A DNA stretch of 64,000 nucleotides from Myxococcales bacterium (lineage in GTDB: Bacteria > Myxococcota_A > Polyangia > Haliangiales > Haliangiaceae): NCBI GenBank assembly GCA_016706545.1, contig JADJJK010000020.1, forward strand, positions 102,276-166,275, in the 5' to 3' direction. Positions 61,110 through 64,000 of the stretch are shown here, in pieces. A model generated the notes under the pieces. That model saw only the letters and a program-made list of their open reading frames with translations, searched no databases and was not told the origin of the DNA. A program made the translations under genes and the position numbers. The first letter of the stretch is position 1. Each line of letters opens with the position of its first letter.

Positions 61110-64000
61110 TTATCGCGCGATCACGGCGCCGCCCTTGCCGATGGAGCCGAGCTCCACGAAGGCGCCAGGCTGCATGACCACGTACGGGCGCGCATCGAAC
61201 GACAGGCGGCCCTTGCCGTCATGCACCATCACCTCGAGCAGGCCCATGCCATAGCCCATGGGGCCCTGCGAGTAGTAGTTGATGGACAGGCGATAGGGGC
61301 CGGCGCTGGGCGTGCCGGGGATGGTGAAGCACTCGGGGCCATAGCCCGTGGTCACGTCCTCATAGAGCTCGCCACCAGAGGGCAGCTCCTGCGCAGAGTA
61401 GAAGGCGTGGCCGCCGCGCGCGTCGCGGATGTGGAAGTCCACGTCGTTGGCGTCCGTCTCCCAGTACAGCACGAAGCGCGTCGACGGGCTCGTGTCCACT
61501 GCGGCGCCCAGGGTGGACAGGCGGCCGAGGAGCTCCTTGGCGCGCAGGGGCTCTTTGGCCAGCAACGCGGCGGCGATGAGGCCGGCGTCCTCGCGCAGGA
61601 TGCGGTCGCCACCGCGGAATCGGCCGCCGGGGTAGTTCTGCTGCAGGCCGCGCTCGATGATATCGAAGGCCTCGGCGAGCTTGCCGTCGCGCACCAGGGC
61701 AAAGGCCAGGAGGCGATATCCGGTCAGGTGATCTGGGCGGTCGGCGAGCGCGCGGCGATAGGTGTCGATCGTCAGCGCGCGCGCGGCGTTGCCCAGGCGC
61801 TCCAGGCGCTGGCCGGCGAAGCGGCGCAGGTCAGCGCGCGCCGGGAACAGGTCGATGATCGAGCCATACGCGCGGGCGGCCTGCGCCTTGTCGCCCTTGG
61901 CCTCCAGGGCCTCGCCCAGCCCGATGAGCGCGAGCGCGTCGCCCAGCTCTCGGTTGCGCCAGGCCCAGGCTTGGGTCAGCGCGGCGTCGGTCTGCTTGCG
62001 GCGCAGCGCGGCCATGATCTTGGCCAGCTCGCCGGTGAGCGGATCGGGGCCCTGCTTCTCTTCCTGCTCCATCGGCCGACGCTCTGCTAGCCGGCGATTT
62101 TGGGTGATCGGAGCGGGGCGAGAGACCGACTCGGCGGAGGGCGGCGGAGGAGGCGGAGGCGGCGGCGGCGCGATCGGCCGCGGCGCGTCCGTTGGAGCAG
62201 CAGCCGGAGCAGCAGCCGGAGCACCAGCCGGAGCAGCAGCGACCGGGTCCGCCGCCGCCGCGCCGCGGCCAGTCGCCACGGAGGCCGGAGCCTCGGCCTC
62301 TTCGAGCTTGGACTCCTTGTCCGCGGCGTCGTCCTCGGAGAGCACCTCGGTCAGGCCATTGGCCGCGCTCGCTTCGCCCGCGCCGCCTTCATCGGCCCGC
62401 TCGCGCGACGCCACCTTGCGCTTGGCCCGGTCGTCCTTTCCTGCCACCGGGCGCTTGGCCGGGGCGGGCGTCGCCATGAGCACGGGGCCGCCGCGGTGCT
62501 GGAGCTGGACGCCACGCGGCCCCACCACCAGCACGTCGCTGAGCGAGTTGCGGGGGATGCCATACCGGTCGTAGTCGGCCTCGGACTCGAGCACGAGCAT
62601 CGCGGTCTCGCTGGACAGCACGCGGTGCTTCACGGACAGCTCGCTGACCTGAGCCCGCAGCTTGGCCTTGCGATCGCGGTCGGACTCGGCGGCCACCTTG
62701 GCCTCCAGCTCGGCGATGAGCGCCCGCGCGCCCGCGCGGGTCAAGAGCGGGCCAGCCACCGGCTGCGGCGTCGCGGTGACGCGCGCGCTGCCAAGCTGCA
62801 GCGTCACCGGCCCCGGCTTGGCGAGCCGGGCAAACACCACCACGCGGTCCCCAGGCTGGGCCGCCGCCAGGTGCGTCGGCCAGCTCCAGCTCGCGCCCAC
62901 CACCGAGATCGGCACCTGGGTCTGGGTGGCCAGCGACAGGCGACGCGCGGCCTCGGCGGGCCCGCGCGCGAGCTCGAGCACGGCGCCGGCGCGCGGCAGC
63001 CCTGCTTGCGTCAAGGTGGCGGCCAGCGCGGTGTCACGCAGCCCGCCCACCAGCACCACGTCCAGGCGCTGCGCTCCCACGGCGCGCACCAGCGCCGGCA
63101 ACGACTCGGCGCTGGCGCCCGCGGTGGACATGCCGTCGGTCACCACGATGACGCGCTTGCGCGCCTTGCTCTTGGCCCAGGCCAACGCCTGCCCAAGATC
63201 CGAAGCGCCCAGGGGCGGGCGCGCTGCCAGCGGGCGCGCCGCGGCTTCGCTAAACCCCGTGGCCTTGCCCTGATAGAGGCTCACCGTCTCCTGATCGAAG
63301 GCGGCCACCTCGATGGTCAGCTCCGGGCTGTGGACCGCCAGCGCGGCGATCATCTCGCGCACCGCCGCCACCTGCTCGCGATAGCCCAGCGCGCGCGAGG
63401 CGCTGCTATCGACGAGGATCGTCGCGTCGCTGACCAGGTCCACCGCGGCCGGCAGCTCCACCTGCGCGCGCAGCGCCACCAGGTCGCCGGCCACCGCGGT
63501 CGCCGCCGAGGTCGGCACCAGGAAGTCGCGGTCCGGTTTCCAGTTGCGCTGGCTCAGCGCCTGCGTGTGGGCAGCGCCCTTGGCGTCGAGCACCAGCACC
63601 TGCGCCTCGACGAGGCCGGTCCGGGGCAGGCCGCGCAGCGGCAACGCATAGTGGTCCTCGCGCAGCTCCTGCGAATAGCTGAGGACCAGGTGCTTCTCGC
63701 CGTTGGCCGGGATGGGAAACACGCGCGCGGAGAACTCGTTGCCATCCGCCTTCTCGAGCAGCGCCGGATCTTGGCGCCGGTGCAAGAAGTCTTCATAGGC
63801 GCGCCGGGCCAGCATCTTGGGCACCACCTCCGCCTCCATCCACTGGCCCTCATTCTCCATGGCGAAGCGAGACAGCGCCGCTTCGTCGGGCAGGGTCACC
63901 GCGAACCGGCCTTCCCGGATGCGCGGCTCGGGGTTGCGGAAGTACAGGTGAAGCTCGGTGAAGGCGATGGGGCCCTCCAGCACCGCCTTGGCCTGGACCC
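61110..64000 (-). CDS. Large VIT / VWA / TPR protein (runs off the right edge)
   Basis: At least 960 codons; the frame is open at the window edge, so the start is not seen. From the N-terminal side: a VIT domain (AFTELHLYFRNPEPRIREGR, RRAYEDFLHRRQDPALLEKA, FPIPANGEKHLVLSYSQEL), a VWA domain with the MIDAS motif TILVDSSAS and VIVVTDGMSTAG, a basic/Pro linker with a run of prolines, TPR-like helices (RAYGSIIDLFPARADLRRFA), and a C-terminal DUF2135-like domain (VLYWETDANDVDFHIRDARG). Proteins of this build are usually exported or membrane-linked and bind ligands through metal ions. The last 30 codons end the gene 200 bp after the lamin-tail gene. Confidence 0.85.
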   Translation of the reverse strand, partial: VQAKAVLEGPIAFTELHLYFRNPEPRIREGRFAVTLPDEAALSRFAMENEGQWMEAEVVPKMLARRAYEDFLHRRQDPALLEKADGNEFSARVFPIPANGEKHLVLSYSQELREDHYALPLRGLPRTGLVEAQVLVLDAKGAAHTQALSQRNWKPDRDFLVPTSAATAVAGDLVALRAQVELPAAVDLVSDATILVDSSASRALGYREQVAAVREMIAALAVHSPELTIEVAAFDQETVSLYQGKATGFSEAAARPLAARPPLGASDLGQALAWAKSKARKRVIVVTDGMSTAGASAESLPALVRAVGAQRLDVVLVGGLRDTALAATLTQAGLPRAGAVLELARGPAEAARRLSLATQTQVPISVVGASWSWPTHLAAAQPGDRVVVFARLAKPGPVTLQLGSARVTATPQPVAGPLLTRAGARALIAELEAKVAAESDRDRKAKLRAQVSELSVKHRVLSSETAMLVLESEADYDRYGIPRNSLSDVLVVGPRGVQLQHRGGPVLMATPAPAKRPVAGKDDRAKRKVASRERADEGGAGEASAANGLTEVLSEDDAADKESKLEEAEAPASVATGRGAAAADPVAAAPAGAPAAAPAAAPTDAPRPIAPPPPPPPPPPSAESVSRPAPITQNRRLAERRPMEQEEKQGPDPLTGELAKIMAALRRKQTDAALTQAWAWRNRELGDALALIGLGEALEAKGDKAQAARAYGSIIDLFPARADLRRFAGQRLERLGNAARALTIDTYRRALADRPDHLTGYRLLAFALVRDGKLAEAFDIIERGLQQNYPGGRFRGGDRILREDAGLIAAALLAKEPLRAKELLGRLSTLGAAVDTSPSTRFVLYWETDANDVDFHIRDARGGHAFYSAQELPSGGELYEDVTTGYGPECFTIPGTPSAGPYRLSINYYSQGPMGYGMGLLEVMVHDGKGRLSFDARPYVVMQPGAFVELGSIGKGGAVIAR

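Overview
The window is very GC-rich with short intergenic gaps. It carries many lipoproteins and Myxococcota-type families: an AgmX/PglI-type C-terminal domain, a cysteine-rich repeat of the DUF4215 kind, lamin-tail and VIT/VWA proteins, and SPFH pairs. I read it as chromosome of a member of the Myxococcota (former Deltaproteobacteria), with one mobile island. This assignment rests on gene content, not on a search.

Layout. 1-3.3 kb: the 5' end of a secreted protein, a DUF1294 membrane protein, a class 3 lipase and a GT1-type glycosyltransferase. 3.4-16.0 kb: an island of about 12.4 kb in the 3' half of a tRNA-Ala(CGC) gene. It is bounded by an imperfect direct repeat of about 122 bp (3443-3564 and 15844-15966). 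It carries a tyrosine integrase (frameshifted), a chain of small coupled ORFs, a very large nucleosidase-STAND ATPase-TPR gene that looks like an anti-phage (ATP-depletion) gene, a DnaB-N-like replication remnant, and an IS21-like element with an extra ParB-like gene. The island genes are broken mainly by small indels while their motifs stay intact. 16.0-16.7 kb: remnants of older accessory DNA, including an AbiEi-like N-terminus cut off exactly at the right attachment repeat.

16.8-26.5 kb: a double GNAT protein, a secreted metzincin protease, two lipoproteins of unknown role in AT-richer DNA, a GtrA-like protein, a DUF222/HNH nuclease-like protein and an aldo/keto reductase. 26.6-37.3 kb: a GT-C plus GT2 pair, a GMC oxidoreductase, a YCII-like protein, an acyl-CoA dehydrogenase, an RluA-type pseudouridine synthase, an SSAT-like acetyltransferase and a lipoprotein amidohydrolase. 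37.5-43 kb: a thioredoxin-like protein without its CxxC, an AgmX-type protein, a degenerate protease-like lipoprotein, and an overlapping LysR-MscS pair.

43.0-50.6 kb: seven same-strand genes, nearly all overlapping by ATGA or TGATG, form a polyamine/membrane operon: AdoMet decarboxylase, a DUF4178 protein, a small one-TM protein, DUF350, a membrane-embedded aminopropyltransferase, a Tat-exported FAD amine oxidase and a His-rich polytopic protein. A divergent LysR gene sits directly upstream. Its function is not established. This operon and the island nucleosidase-STAND gene are the two best candidates for an undescribed system. 50.8-64 kb: a CBS protein, an MgtC/DUF4010 transporter-like protein, DUF2231, a membrane-anchored LuxR-type regulator, a YkgJ protein, another GT-C enzyme, two coupled SPFH proteins, a frameshifted DUF3109-like gene, a lamin-tail lipoprotein and a large VIT/VWA/TPR protein that runs off the right end.
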